This document shows, piece after piece, positions 34,389 to 44,037 of a stretch of DNA of 64,000 bases. The stretch comes from an uncultured Bacilli bacterium. Lineage in GTDB: Bacteria; Bacillota_I; Bacilli_A; RF39; UBA660. A program made the position numbers and the translations under genes. Position 1 is the stretch's first letter, and each line of letters opens with the position of its first letter. The notes beneath the pieces were generated by a model. That model was given only the letters and a program-made list of their open reading frames with translations. It was not told where the DNA came from and made no database searches. The stretch lies in NCBI GenBank assembly GCA_934176955.1, contig CAKPOS010000005.1, forward strand, positions 1 through 64,000, given 5' to 3'.

Positions 34389-34868
34389 ATGAACAATAAC
34401 AAAATAATTATTATTCTAATAGATATAATCATAGTAATATTAGTAGTGCTATGTATTTTGTTTGCAACAAATATTATTACTTTTAGTAGCAAAGTAAATA
34501 AGGATTCGAATCAAAATACTTCTGTAAAAGAAAATACTGGTTATGAGGAAAATCAAGATACAAAAGAAGATAGTAAAACAGAAGAAAAAAAGGTATTATA
34601 TCTATATACAAGTGGTGATGATAATGCTATGGAAGGTAATCCAGAAACTTTAAAAATTTATAATATGGATGATAAAAAAATAGATTTTCAATATCATGCA
34701 GTATGGAAAGAAAAAGATATTTCTGGGGTTGCACAAAACACAAGTTCAAACAAATATGTATATGGAGATAATAATTATAAAATAGAATTAAATCTTAATG
34801 AAGATTCTATTGAAGTAAATGAGTATACAAGTGGTCAATTAACTTCAATGGTCAAATTATTTAAGTAG
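34389..34868 (+). CDS. Anchor-family surface protein, paralogue 4
   Basis: 159 residues: N-terminal anchor (MNNNKIIIILID, helix ending LCILFATN), Glu/Asp/Lys-rich linker (residues about 40-75) and a short domain (LYLYTSGDDNAMEGNP, then MKLF-type end with VKLFK). No known domain is recognised. ATG follows AGGAAGGGATAAACA. The next paralogue starts 15 bp downstream, so 4 to 6 may form one operon. Confidence 0.72.
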   Translation: MNNNKIIIILIDIIIVILVVLCILFATNIITFSSKVNKDSNQNTSVKENTGYEENQDTKEDSKTEEKKVLYLYTSGDDNAMEGNPETLKIYNMDDKKIDFQYHAVWKEKDISGVAQNTSSNKYVYGDNNYKIELNLNEDSIEVNEYTSGQLTSMVKLFK

Positions 34869-34883
34869 AAAGGAAAGAATAAA

Positions 34884-35705
34884 ATGAAAAAAAAGAATAA
34901 TGGTATTGTTGTTTTCTTGTTGATTTTAATTATTGTGATACTAGGAGGATTATGTTTCTTATTTGCAACTGATAAGATAACGTTTAACAATAATTCTAAT
35001 CAAAATAATTTAAATGATAAATCAAATAGTGGTAATCAATCTCAAAATGATGAAAATAAAAGTTCATATGTAATTAATTATAAAGAAGAAACTTATACAA
35101 CAAAAAATAAAGAAGGGATTGAAAATACTAATAATAAAAGAAATATTATTACTATTGAAAATAAAAATGATACTAATGCTGCTTCTTTAATAGAAAATAA
35201 GCTAAATGAAATATCTAATAAAATGTGGGAAGATATAAAATCGACCGCTAATGATAGTTATGAAAATTCTTCTACTGGACTAGGAGTAAGTTATTTAATT
35301 GAAACAGGGGAAATTAAAAATAATCGATTAACTTTTATTGTGAATACAGTAGGTAGTTTTGGAGGAATCCCTTGGGATAATAACGAAGGTTATAACTTTG
35401 ATGCTGTTACTGGTAATTTATTAAAATTAGATGACCTTGGAACAGGAGTATTTGATTATATTTATTCAAAAAGTATTTCTGAGATAGAAGAAGAAAGTAC
35501 TGAATCTTCATGTCTTGAAGGGGATTGGAAAGATAGAGCAAAAACAGAATTAAATAAAGATGGAAATTGGTATTTTACTAAAGATGGAATCAAAGTAATT
35601 TTTCCAAAATATTCTATTGCTTGTGGGGCTGAAGGTAGTATAATTATTGATATTTCAAAAAATGATATTAATCCTTACTTAAATGCTCAATATAAAATTA
35701 AATAA
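34884..35705 (+). CDS. Anchor-family surface protein, paralogue 5, with RsiV-like DUF3298 domain
   Basis: 273 residues. The common anchor and an Asn/Ser-rich linker are followed by a domain resembling DUF4163/DUF3298 as in the extracellular part of the anti-sigma factor RsiV and in PdaC: YKEETYTTKNKEG start, FDAVTGNLLKLDDL, and NWYFTKDGIKVIFPKYSIA near the C terminus. In RsiV this domain binds lysozyme; that this copy senses or binds wall enzymes is an inference. No cytoplasmic anti-sigma domain is present. Confidence 0.78.
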   Translation: MKKKNNGIVVFLLILIIVILGGLCFLFATDKITFNNNSNQNNLNDKSNSGNQSQNDENKSSYVINYKEETYTTKNKEGIENTNNKRNIITIENKNDTNAASLIENKLNEISNKMWEDIKSTANDSYENSSTGLGVSYLIETGEIKNNRLTFIVNTVGSFGGIPWDNNEGYNFDAVTGNLLKLDDLGTGVFDYIYSKSISEIEEESTESSCLEGDWKDRAKTELNKDGNWYFTKDGIKVIFPKYSIACGAEGSIIIDISKNDINPYLNAQYKIK

Positions 35706-35727
35706 TTAAAGAAAGAGGTAATTTAAA

Positions 35728-36492
35728 ATGGAAAAAAAGAATAATGGTATAGTTATTATACTAATGGGAGTAATTATAGTAATACTAGCAGTACTATGCA
35801 TCTTATTTGCAACAAATACAATAACTTTTAATCATAAGGAACAGGATACATATAAGAACCCTCATCCAGAAGATACTTCTGTAAAAGAAGATAAGGAAAC
35901 TAAAGAAGTATTAAATAATATTTCTATAATTTTTTCAGAAGAAAAAGAATGTGAAAATGGATGTCAAAAGAAAGTTTCTACCACATCAGGTGAAAAAACA
36001 TTGTATGTAAGTCAATCTGAAGTTAAATTAGGAGATAAAGTTGTGTATAAAGCGGCTGAAGGACCTATATCTTTACTTCAAGTTAGTGTTTATAATGATG
36101 TCATGATATTTTTTGAAACTGAGTCTTTGATTAGTAAAATGTATATTTATGATTTAGATGGAACTGAAGTTAAAACAATATCTAGATTTATAGATAAAGA
36201 TGGTAATCAGTATCAAATTTATCCAAGTTATAGTCAAAATGAAATTTTTAATATATCTGATGATGGCACAATAAGTTTTGCTGGAACAAAGCATATTCAA
36301 GGAGGGTCATCTTCCTCATACATCAATAATCTAGGAGAAACTATTGATTTATGTGAAAATGGAAATGAATATAAAGATGATGAAATTGTGAGTGCAATTT
36401 TTAAAATGAAATACTTAGGTAATTATAAATTTGATGACATTTCATATGTTAGTACCAAAACAATAATTAAAGATATTAGAAATTGTCAATAG
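35728..36492 (+). CDS. Anchor-family surface protein, paralogue 6
   Basis: 254 residues: the common anchor (MEKKNNGIVII, VLCILFAT), a charged linker, then an unrecognised domain of about 190 residues with a CENGCQKK pair of cysteines near residue 78 and another pair later. ATG follows AAAGAGGTAATTTAAA and is 22 bp after paralogue 5. It ends the array; parC follows after 248 bp. Confidence 0.72.
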   Translation: MEKKNNGIVIILMGVIIVILAVLCILFATNTITFNHKEQDTYKNPHPEDTSVKEDKETKEVLNNISIIFSEEKECENGCQKKVSTTSGEKTLYVSQSEVKLGDKVVYKAAEGPISLLQVSVYNDVMIFFETESLISKMYIYDLDGTEVKTISRFIDKDGNQYQIYPSYSQNEIFNISDDGTISFAGTKHIQGGSSSSYINNLGETIDLCENGNEYKDDEIVSAIFKMKYLGNYKFDDISYVSTKTIIKDIRNCQ

Positions 36493-36553
36493 AATTAAGT
36501 AATAATATTTTATTTATAGTTTTTTAATCATAAAAAAGTGCTAGAATATTTTA

Positions 36554-36575
36554 CTTCTTCAAATTTGAAAAGATT
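36554..36575 (+). repeat. Degenerate end of the GGTTCTTCGAA family
   Basis: CTTCTTCAAATTTGAAAAGA matches the complement of the right end at 62445 in about 17 of 22 positions. No partner end is seen. Confidence 0.3.
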
Positions 36576-36740
36576 GAGGAATTAATATTTTTATCTAGTA
36601 TCTTTTTTTATTTGAAAGAAAAATATTTTTCAGTATTTTTATCGTATAATTAAGATTACAATTAGTTAATTATTGCAAAAAGAGGTTAATTTTCTTGCCA
36701 ATAAAAATAATTTATGATAGACTTATAACATGGTGATGCT

Positions 36741-39284
36741 ATGGAAGACATAATAAAAAAAATTTACGATTATTCATTGGAAGAAATCATGGAAGAACGT
36801 TTTGGAACTTATTCTAAGTATATTATTCAAGATAGAGCAATTCCTGATGTTCGAGATGGATTAAAGCCAGTGCAGAGAAGAATTTTATATTCAATGTATA
36901 AAGAGAAAAATACTTTTGATAAACCTTATAAAAAGAGTGCTCGTGCGGTTGGAGATGTTATGGGTAAATACCATCCACATGGAGACTCTTCTATTTATGA
37001 TGCTATTGTGCGAATGAGTCAAGATTGGAAGATGAAAGAGCCTTTTGTGGATATGCAAGGTAATAATGGTTCTATTGATGGGGATTCTGCTGCTGCTAGT
37101 CGTTATACGGAAGCAAGACTTTCTGAAATTGCTGGAGTTATGCTTCAGGATATTGATAAAGATACTGTGGCAATGGCGCCAAATTATGATGATACTTTGT
37201 TAGAGCCAACTGTTTTACCAAGTCGTTTTCCTAATCTTTTGGTTAATGGAACGACGGGGATTTCTGCTGGATATGCTACTAATATTCCTCCTCATAATTT
37301 GGGTGAGGTAATTGATGCTACGATTGATCGATTGGATAATCCAAATTCTACTTTAGAAGAGATTATGCAGTTTATTAAAGGACCTGATTTTCCTACAGGA
37401 GCTATTTTAGAGGGAGTAGATGGAATTAAAAGTGCTTATCGAACTGGTCGTGGGAAGATTATTTTAAAATCAAGAGTTACGATAGAGAAGAATAAGATTA
37501 TTATTCATGAGATTCCTTATGAAGTGAATAAAGCTTTATTGGTAAGAAAGATGGATGAAATTCGTATTGAGAAAAAGATTGATGGTATTTTAGAGGTAAG
37601 AGATGAGTCAGATAAAGATGGGTTACAGATTGCTGTTGATTTGAAGAAGGATGCTAATGCAGAAAATATTTTAAATTATTTTTATAAAAATACGGAACTT
37701 CAAATTTCTTATAATTTTAATAATGTAGTGATTGTTAATAGAAGACCAATGTTACTTGGTATTTTAGGAATATTGGATGCTTATATTGCTCATCAAAAAG
37801 AGGTTGTTACAAGAAGAAGTGAATTTGATTTAAGAACGGCTAAAGCTAGGTATCATATTGTTGAAGGTTTGATTAAGGCTATATCTATTTTAGATGAAGT
37901 GATTAAGACAATTCGTTCTTCTAAAAATAAAGCGGATGCAATTGGAAATTTAGTTAAAGAATATGATTTTACAGAGAAGCAAGCTGATGCTATTGTTACT
38001 TTACAATTGTATCGATTAACGAATACTGATATTGTTTCTTTACAAGAAGAGATGAAAAAGTTATTGGATACGATGAAAAATTTAGAAGCTATTTTGGGTG
38101 ATGAAAAAGTTTTGATTAAGGTTTTGAAGAAAGAGTTGAAGGAGATTAAAGATAAATATGCAACTCCTAGAAAAACTGAAATTCGTGATGAGATTACAGA
38201 GATTAAAATAGATGCGACTAGTATGATTCCTAAAGAAGATGTGATGGTTGTTGTTACTAATGAAGGATATATTAAAAGGACTTCTTTGAGGAGTTATGCT
38301 GCTTCAAATGTTGAAGATTTGACTTTGAAAGAAAAAGATTATATTGTTGGTCTTTACAATATGAATACGTTAGATACTTTACTTGTCTTTACGAATTTAG
38401 GAAATTATTTATATATTCCTGTTTATGAAATACCAGATTTAAAGTGGAAAGAAATGGGCAAGCATATGAGTAATATTATTACGGTTAATCCTGATGAGTA
38501 TGTGGTGAATGCTATGCCTGTTTATGATTTTGATCAGAATCTTTATATTACTTCATTTACAAGAAATGGAATGGTTAAGAGAACTTTACTTAAAGAATTT
38601 AAAGTTAGTAGATATTCTAAGGCTATTAATATGATGAAGTTGAAAGATAAAGATGAAGTAGTAAACGTAACTTATAGCGTTGATACGAATGTTTTAGTAG
38701 TTACGAAGAAGGGGTATGGTTTGTGGTATAAAACTTCTGATATTAATCCTGTTGGTATTAAAGCTAGTGGAGTAAAATCTATTAATTTAAGAGATGATGA
38801 AGTAGTGAGTGGATTACTTTTCCCAAATGATTCTGAGTATATTACTTTGTTTACGGATAAAGGAACAGCTAAGAGAATGCGTTTTTCAGAAATTGATATG
38901 GGGACTAGAGGTAACCGAGGATTATTATTTATGAAGGAAATTAAAAGTAATCCTAGTCATATTGTTGATGCTTATGTTGAGGATGTAAAGACAGAGGTTG
39001 TTGTAGTTACGAAGAAGTATGAAAAAGAAATGAAAATAGTAGATATTCCAATTATGGATAGATACAGTAATGGTTCGTTTGTGGTTAAAGATAAAATTAA
39101 AGATACTCATCTTAAAGTACAAGAATTATCTAAAGATGCTTTGAATGGTTTGGAATATGTTGAAGAAGCAAAGCCAGAGCAAGAACAGTTGAGTTTTGAT
39201 ATGTTAAATAAAGAGTCTTTAAAAGAAGTTGATGATAGAATGGTTATTATTAATAACTTTTTAGATGATGTAGAAGGAAAATAA
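36741..39284 (+). CDS. parC: DNA topoisomerase IV subunit A
   Basis: 847 residues. The breakage-reunion domain has RAIPDVRDGLKPVQRRILY, the quinolone-determining region HPHGDSSIYDA (Ser80 kept; the residue equivalent to Glu84 is Asp), QGNNGSIDGDSAAASRYTEA with the catalytic tyrosine near residue 121, then the C-terminal beta-pinwheel repeats. The NNGSIDGD signature and the short pinwheel without a GyrA box favour ParC over GyrA. It decatenates daughter chromosomes together with ParE. parE is not upstream: the paralogue array occupies that position. Confidence 0.93.
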   Translation: MEDIIKKIYDYSLEEIMEERFGTYSKYIIQDRAIPDVRDGLKPVQRRILYSMYKEKNTFDKPYKKSARAVGDVMGKYHPHGDSSIYDAIVRMSQDWKMKEPFVDMQGNNGSIDGDSAAASRYTEARLSEIAGVMLQDIDKDTVAMAPNYDDTLLEPTVLPSRFPNLLVNGTTGISAGYATNIPPHNLGEVIDATIDRLDNPNSTLEEIMQFIKGPDFPTGAILEGVDGIKSAYRTGRGKIILKSRVTIEKNKIIIHEIPYEVNKALLVRKMDEIRIEKKIDGILEVRDESDKDGLQIAVDLKKDANAENILNYFYKNTELQISYNFNNVVIVNRRPMLLGILGILDAYIAHQKEVVTRRSEFDLRTAKARYHIVEGLIKAISILDEVIKTIRSSKNKADAIGNLVKEYDFTEKQADAIVTLQLYRLTNTDIVSLQEEMKKLLDTMKNLEAILGDEKVLIKVLKKELKEIKDKYATPRKTEIRDEITEIKIDATSMIPKEDVMVVVTNEGYIKRTSLRSYAASNVEDLTLKEKDYIVGLYNMNTLDTLLVFTNLGNYLYIPVYEIPDLKWKEMGKHMSNIITVNPDEYVVNAMPVYDFDQNLYITSFTRNGMVKRTLLKEFKVSRYSKAINMMKLKDKDEVVNVTYSVDTNVLVVTKKGYGLWYKTSDINPVGIKASGVKSINLRDDEVVSGLLFPNDSEYITLFTDKGTAKRMRFSEIDMGTRGNRGLLFMKEIKSNPSHIVDAYVEDVKTEVVVVTKKYEKEMKIVDIPIMDRYSNGSFVVKDKIKDTHLKVQELSKDALNGLEYVEEAKPEQEQLSFDMLNKESLKEVDDRMVIINNFLDDVEGK

Positions 39285-39297
39285 TCCTTCTTTTTCT
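39273..39297 (+). terminator. Terminator of parC
   Basis: GAAGGA pairs with TCCTTC around the TAA stop codon and is followed by TTTTTC. Confidence 0.7.
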
Positions 39298-39324
39298 TGC
39301 AATAATTAGATGGGAGGGATAGAA

Positions 39325-39771
39325 ATGAAAGAGCATAAACATTTAGGGTGCTATGGATTGGTTGTAAAAGATGATAAAATATTATTGATTAAGAAAAAAA
39401 CTGGTCCTTATGGTGGATTATTAGATTTACCTGGTGGTTCATTTGAATTTGGAGAAACACCAGAAGAAACTTTAAAAAGAGAAATGTTAGAAGAAACTGG
39501 TTTAGAGATTACAAAATATCAATTATTTGATGCTTCTTCTGTTGTTGTAGAGTGGAAGTATGATGATAATACAAATATTTTGGTTCATCATGTTGGTATT
39601 TTTTATCAAATATTAGAGTATCAGAATGAAATTCGAAAGGATATTTCTATTGATAATCAGAATGATGATTCTTTAGGTGCAGAATTTTATGAGATTAAGA
39701 ATTTAAAGAAAGAAGATGTTTCTGCTATTGCATTAATGGAATTAGAAAAGTTAGGTTATTCATTAAGTTAA
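39325..39771 (+). CDS. NUDIX hydrolase
   Basis: About 148 residues with a complete NUDIX box (GGSFEFGETPEETLKREM, then LEETGLEI). N-terminal CYGLVVKDDKILLIKKK is typical of ADP-ribose or nucleotide pyrophosphatase-type members; the substrate is not predictable. The GGGAGGG site at 39311-39317 selects ATG 39325 over 39310. It stands alone between two terminators. Confidence 0.88.
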   Translation: MKEHKHLGCYGLVVKDDKILLIKKKTGPYGGLLDLPGGSFEFGETPEETLKREMLEETGLEITKYQLFDASSVVVEWKYDDNTNILVHHVGIFYQILEYQNEIRKDISIDNQNDDSLGAEFYEIKNLKKEDVSAIALMELEKLGYSLS

Positions 39772-39782
39772 TGTTTTTAGAG

Positions 39783-39808
39783 GAAGAAAATACTTCTTCT
39801 TTTTTTTC
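39783..39808 (+). terminator. Terminator of the NUDIX gene
   Basis: GAAGAA pairs with TTCTTC across AATAC, followed by eight T residues. Confidence 0.65.
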
Positions 39809-40002
39809 TTTTTGTAAGAGATTGAAGTTAGGAATAAGTATTTTATTTTATAAGTTTATGATATAATGGGATTGTATAGTAGTAGAATATGTTGAAAATG
39901 AAAGTGGTGTTTATATGTCTTTTTTGTATCATGGTAATCTTGTTTATGTTATTATTATAGGGAATTGAGTTTAGTAAATAAATCTAAAAATGGGAGATAA
40001 GA

Positions 40003-41499
40003 ATGAAGAAGAAAAAATTGGTTTTTAGTATTATTATAGGAATTATTTTTATTATAGGAATTGTTTCTTTTTATACAACTTTTTCTTTAGATGAAGAATA
40101 TTCATTTGGGAGTGATATTTATTCTATTAAAGAGGGGAATATTTTGAATATTTCTCCTAATACAGATGTTTCTTTATTTTATCAGTATTTTGATTTAGAG
40201 AATTGTACTTTGAAGGTAGTGGATAGAAATCAGAAAGAAATTACTTCAGGGTATGTTTTTAATCATAGTATGACTTTGTTATATAATAAAGATAATAAAG
40301 TAGTGGCTACTTATACTAATATTGTTAAGGGAGATATGAATTCTGATGGGATGGTTAATCAGGATGATATTAGTTTGTTTGGACAGTATTTAGTTGGAAA
40401 TAATTCTTTTCCTTTAGATTTAGATATGGATGAAGATAAGGAAGTTCATGTTAATGATTTAATTCTTTTAGATAAGGCTATGAATGAAGATTATCGAGAA
40501 TTAATGGTAGAGAAAGAGGATTATTTGTTACAATCTAATGAAAAAGTGAGGATAAAGTATAAGGTTAGGCCTTCTTATGGAAAGAATACTAATTTGATAT
40601 GGGAAAGTTTAGATTCTAATGTTGCTGTTGTTGATTCTGCTGGTAGAGTAATAGGAAAGAAACCTGGGGAAACAAAGATTATTTTGCGTACGTCTGATAA
40701 AAAGTTAGTGAAAGAAGTAAAAATAAAAGTAGATAATACTATTCAATTATCTCAAAAAGAAGGGATAGCTTATATTGGAGGAGATTCTTTAGAGATTGGA
40801 ATCAAGTCTGTTGATTATGAAGATATTACTTGTTCTTCAGAGAAAGTAGAAATTGCTGACTGTGAAGTTAAAAATAATAAATTAATAATTAAGCAAAAAA
40901 ATCAAGGAAGTACGAATATTGTTGTTACTTCTAAGAAATATGGTAATGTAACTTTTTATTTAGATGTGATGTCTGTTTATTTGAATGTGATGCCTAAGTA
41001 TCTTTGTTCAACTCCAGGTAATGTTCAGTTGATTACAGTTAGTGCGATGAATAGTGGAGAATATTCTTTTGCTATTAGTAATTATGATGTGATATCTAGT
41101 GCTGATATGCAAGTATATAATGGTAGAAATATGTTAAGGATTAATATGGGTTCTATTCCTGGTAGAGCTACTCTTGCGGTTAAGGAAAGTCATGGTTATC
41201 AAAGTAATCAAATTACAGTAGATACTTATAAGCTTTCTATTCCAGCAATTGGAGGAGTAGGAAATGTAGGCAAGGATTTGGAAACAGATATAGTAGGGGA
41301 AAATTTGGGGAAATTGACTTGTATGAGTCAAGATGAGAGTAAGGCTACTTGTGAAATTAAGGGAACTAAATTAGTTGTTCATTCTTTATCGATAGGGCAA
41401 GTAACAATTACGGTTAAGAATAGTTATTTATTTAGAGAAGAAAGTTATTCATGTGGTAGTGCTGATTATTTGGTTGTAATTAGGGAGGGGAAGGAATGA
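40003..41499 (+). CDS. Surface protein with dockerin-like and bacterial Ig-like domains
   Basis: 498 residues. An N-terminal membrane helix (residues 6-27) anchors an extracellular region. Residues about 108-160 contain two EF-hand-like calcium loops, GDMNSDGMVNQDD and LDMDEDKEVHVND, the pattern of a type I dockerin. A Big2-type Ig-like repeat follows (about 165-245; VAVVDSAGRVIGKKPGETKI), then further beta-sandwich sequence. It overlaps the next gene by 4 bp (ATGA). A dockerin implies binding to a cohesin partner, but none is seen in the window. Confidence 0.75.
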   Translation: MKKKKLVFSIIIGIIFIIGIVSFYTTFSLDEEYSFGSDIYSIKEGNILNISPNTDVSLFYQYFDLENCTLKVVDRNQKEITSGYVFNHSMTLLYNKDNKVVATYTNIVKGDMNSDGMVNQDDISLFGQYLVGNNSFPLDLDMDEDKEVHVNDLILLDKAMNEDYRELMVEKEDYLLQSNEKVRIKYKVRPSYGKNTNLIWESLDSNVAVVDSAGRVIGKKPGETKIILRTSDKKLVKEVKIKVDNTIQLSQKEGIAYIGGDSLEIGIKSVDYEDITCSSEKVEIADCEVKNNKLIIKQKNQGSTNIVVTSKKYGNVTFYLDVMSVYLNVMPKYLCSTPGNVQLITVSAMNSGEYSFAISNYDVISSADMQVYNGRNMLRINMGSIPGRATLAVKESHGYQSNQITVDTYKLSIPAIGGVGNVGKDLETDIVGENLGKLTCMSQDESKATCEIKGTKLVVHSLSIGQVTITVKNSYLFREESYSCGSADYLVVIREGKE

Positions 41500-42623
41500 A
41501 GAAAATATTTTTGATTTTGTTGTTGCTTGTTCCTTCTTCTGTTTTTGCTCTTTCTTTGAATTGTCCAGATGTGGTTTCACCTGGGGAAGATTTTGCTTGT
41601 ACTTTATCTGAAACGGAGGTAACAGGGATAAAGTCTAATGTAGAGTTAGTTGAGGGAATAGATTATCAAAAAATAGAAGTAAGTGAACCTTGGAAAATTT
41701 ATTATCAATCCAAGAAGGGTTTTGTTTTGGGAAATATCAAAGAGAATCCTTCATTGGAAGCCAAGTTATCTTTTAAAGTTAATCGTGATGTAGTGGTAGG
41801 AAAGGAATTTGGTATTACTTTAAAAGAAATTGAAGAGAGTGATTTAGAAGTAAAAAATACTTCGAAAGACTTAATCTCTAGTAAGATAAAGGTTATTTCA
41901 GATGATAATTTTTTAAGTATTTTAGAAGTTAAAAATGAAAAGATGATGCCTAAATTTCAAGAAGATGTGATGACTTATTTTGTAGAAACTGAGAGAAATC
42001 AGGTTGAAATTTACGCAAGTCCTAAAGAACATTCTTCTAAGTTAGAAGGGGATACTGGAGTACATTTGTTAGAATATGGAATAAATTCGTTTCAAATTAA
42101 AGTTACTAGTGTAAGAGGAAATGTAAAAAAATATACTATTTATGTTACGAGAAAAATCAAGAATAGTGGTTTAAATCGTGATGTTTCTTTGAAGAGTTTA
42201 GTGATTAATGGGCATAAAATTTCTTTAGAGAAGAATAAGTATTATTATCAATTAACTTTGGATAGTCAAGAAGAAAGGTTAAGTATTGATGCGATTGCTA
42301 ATCATGATAAAACAAAAATAGAAATTATTCAGAAGGGCAAATTGGAAGTTGGGGATAATGAAGTTAAAATTGTTTTGACTGCTGAGAGTGGAGAGAAAAG
42401 TACTTATTTAGTTCATGTGGTTAGGAAGGAAAAATTATCTAGTGATATTAGTTTGGATAATAGTCAAGAAAAAGATAAAGAAGTAAAAAATAATCAAAGT
42501 TCAAGTGATGAGATTTTTGGCGTGAATGGAGAAGTTTTTCCTCTTATTGTTTTTATTTTATGTATTATTGTTATTTTAGTGGTGAAAGTGATAAGAACTT
42601 GTGTCAAAAGAAGAGAAAAATAG
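41496..42623 (+). CDS. Surface protein with cadherin-like beta-sandwich domains
   Basis: 375 residues: cleavable signal peptide (IFLILLLLVPSSVFA), a cohesin-like first domain (LNCPDVVSPGEDFACTLS), two cadherin-like beta-sandwich repeats (LSILEVKNEKMMPKFQ and LKSLVINGHKISLEKNKYYY, each ending in a KYTIYVTRK or TYLVHVVRK strand), a Ser/Asn/Lys linker, and a C-terminal membrane helix with a basic tail (VKRREK). The membrane topology and 4-bp overlap suggest that it works with the dockerin-like protein at the cell surface. The first domain might be its dockerin receptor; that is speculative. Confidence 0.75.
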   Translation: MKKIFLILLLLVPSSVFALSLNCPDVVSPGEDFACTLSETEVTGIKSNVELVEGIDYQKIEVSEPWKIYYQSKKGFVLGNIKENPSLEAKLSFKVNRDVVVGKEFGITLKEIEESDLEVKNTSKDLISSKIKVISDDNFLSILEVKNEKMMPKFQEDVMTYFVETERNQVEIYASPKEHSSKLEGDTGVHLLEYGINSFQIKVTSVRGNVKKYTIYVTRKIKNSGLNRDVSLKSLVINGHKISLEKNKYYYQLTLDSQEERLSIDAIANHDKTKIEIIQKGKLEVGDNEVKIVLTAESGEKSTYLVHVVRKEKLSSDISLDNSQEKDKEVKNNQSSSDEIFGVNGEVFPLIVFILCIIVILVVKVIRTCVKRREK

Positions 42624-42695
42624 TGAATTTATCTTGATTTTGGTTGCTTTTAAAAGGACTTATGATATAATACGAATTAAGAAAGAGGTGGAATA

Positions 42696-43898
42696 ATGAA
42701 AATATTATCAGTAAATGCTGGTAGTTCAACTTTGAAGTTCCGTTTATATGAAATGCCTGAAGAAAAATTATTGATGAAAGGAAATATTGAAAGAATAGGT
42801 TTAAGTGATAGTCATTATAGTATTCGTATTGGGGATGCTAAAATAGAGAAGGAAGCTGAGATTAATGATCATAGTGATGCAGTTCAGATTCTTTTGAAAG
42901 AGTTAGTAGATAATAAAGTTATTGATAGTCTTGATAGTATTAAGGCTGTTGGTCATCGTGTTGTTCATGGGGGAAATAAATATTCTAAGAGTGTTATTTT
43001 GACAAAGAGAGTAATGAAGGAGATTAATGAGATATCTTCTCTTGCTCCTTTACATAATCCTGCTAATTTGGTGGGAGCTAGTGCTTTTATGGAAGAAATT
43101 CCTGGTGCTGTTAATGTTGCTTGTTTTGATACTGCTTTTCATCAGACAATGAAGGATATTACTTATCTTTATCCTATTCCTTATGAATGGTATATTAAGT
43201 ATGATGTTAGAAAGTATGGATTTCATGGGTTAAGTCATAAGTATATTACAGAATATATGAAAAAAATGCTTAAAAATTCTAAGCCTAATTTAATTATTTG
43301 TCATATTGGTAATGGGGCTAGTATTAGTGCAATTAAAGATGGGTATTGTATTGATACTTCTATGGGATTTACTCCTAATGCTGGTATTATGATGGGTACT
43401 CGTTGTGGGGATATTGATCATACAATTATTGAATATATTAGTAATAAAACTGGATTATCTACAAAGAAGATTAATGAAATATTAAATAAAGAGAGTGGTC
43501 TTCAAGGGATTGCTGGTATGAGTGATTTAAGAGATTTAGATAGGGCTTATGAAGCTAGAGAAGAAAAAGTTTTATTAGCTTTTGATATGTATACAGATAG
43601 AATTTCTGAATATATTGCGAAATATTTTGTTAAGTTAGAGGGTAAAGTAGATGGAATTATTTTTACTGCTGGTGGTGGTGAAAATGATCCGATTATTCGA
43701 AAAGAGACTTTATTGAAATTAAAAGCTTTGGGGATTAAATTAGATGAAGCTGTTAATGAAGAAATGATGACAAGAAAAGGTAAAGAAGGTAAGATTACTA
43801 CTAAGGATTCTAAGATTGATTGTTATGTTATTCCTACTGATGAGGAATTGATGATAGCAAGAGATACTTATGCTTTAGCTGTAGAAGAGGGAAAATAA
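42696..43898 (+). CDS. ackA: Acetate kinase, copy 1
   Basis: 400 residues of the ASKHA family; it makes ATP and acetate from acetyl phosphate. Signatures: VNAGSSTLKF (residues 5-14), PLHNPANL, CFDTAFHQTM, YGFHGLSHKY and ATP-site MMGTRCGDID. ATG follows AAAGAGGTGGAATA. An intact second gene lies 139 bp downstream with its own ribosome site and leader hairpin. No phosphotransacetylase gene is in the window. Confidence 0.95.
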   Translation: MKILSVNAGSSTLKFRLYEMPEEKLLMKGNIERIGLSDSHYSIRIGDAKIEKEAEINDHSDAVQILLKELVDNKVIDSLDSIKAVGHRVVHGGNKYSKSVILTKRVMKEINEISSLAPLHNPANLVGASAFMEEIPGAVNVACFDTAFHQTMKDITYLYPIPYEWYIKYDVRKYGFHGLSHKYITEYMKKMLKNSKPNLIICHIGNGASISAIKDGYCIDTSMGFTPNAGIMMGTRCGDIDHTIIEYISNKTGLSTKKINEILNKESGLQGIAGMSDLRDLDRAYEAREEKVLLAFDMYTDRISEYIAKYFVKLEGKVDGIIFTAGGGENDPIIRKETLLKLKALGIKLDEAVNEEMMTRKGKEGKITTKDSKIDCYVIPTDEELMIARDTYALAVEEGK

Positions 43899-43907
43899 TA
43901 GATAGAG

Positions 43908-43939
43908 GAGAGAGAATGTTTATCGTTTTCTCTTTTTTT
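43908..43939 (+). terminator. Terminator between the two acetate kinase genes
   Basis: GAGAGAGAA pairs with TTTTCTCT followed by a T run. It implies that the two copies can be transcribed separately. Confidence 0.65.
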
Positions 43940-44037
43940 GGGATAAATCTATTTCAGTATTTTAAGTTTAAAGCTAAGAATTTATTGCTCTAGGGGTAAA
44001 AAAATAGTATAATATTTAATAGAAAAGAGGTAATATA

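Noticed and set aside
31891..36492. Anchor-family proteins as lipoproteins
   Set aside because: The conserved cysteine is preceded by Leu rather than Gly/Ala/Ser and lies mid-helix, so there is no acceptable lipobox.
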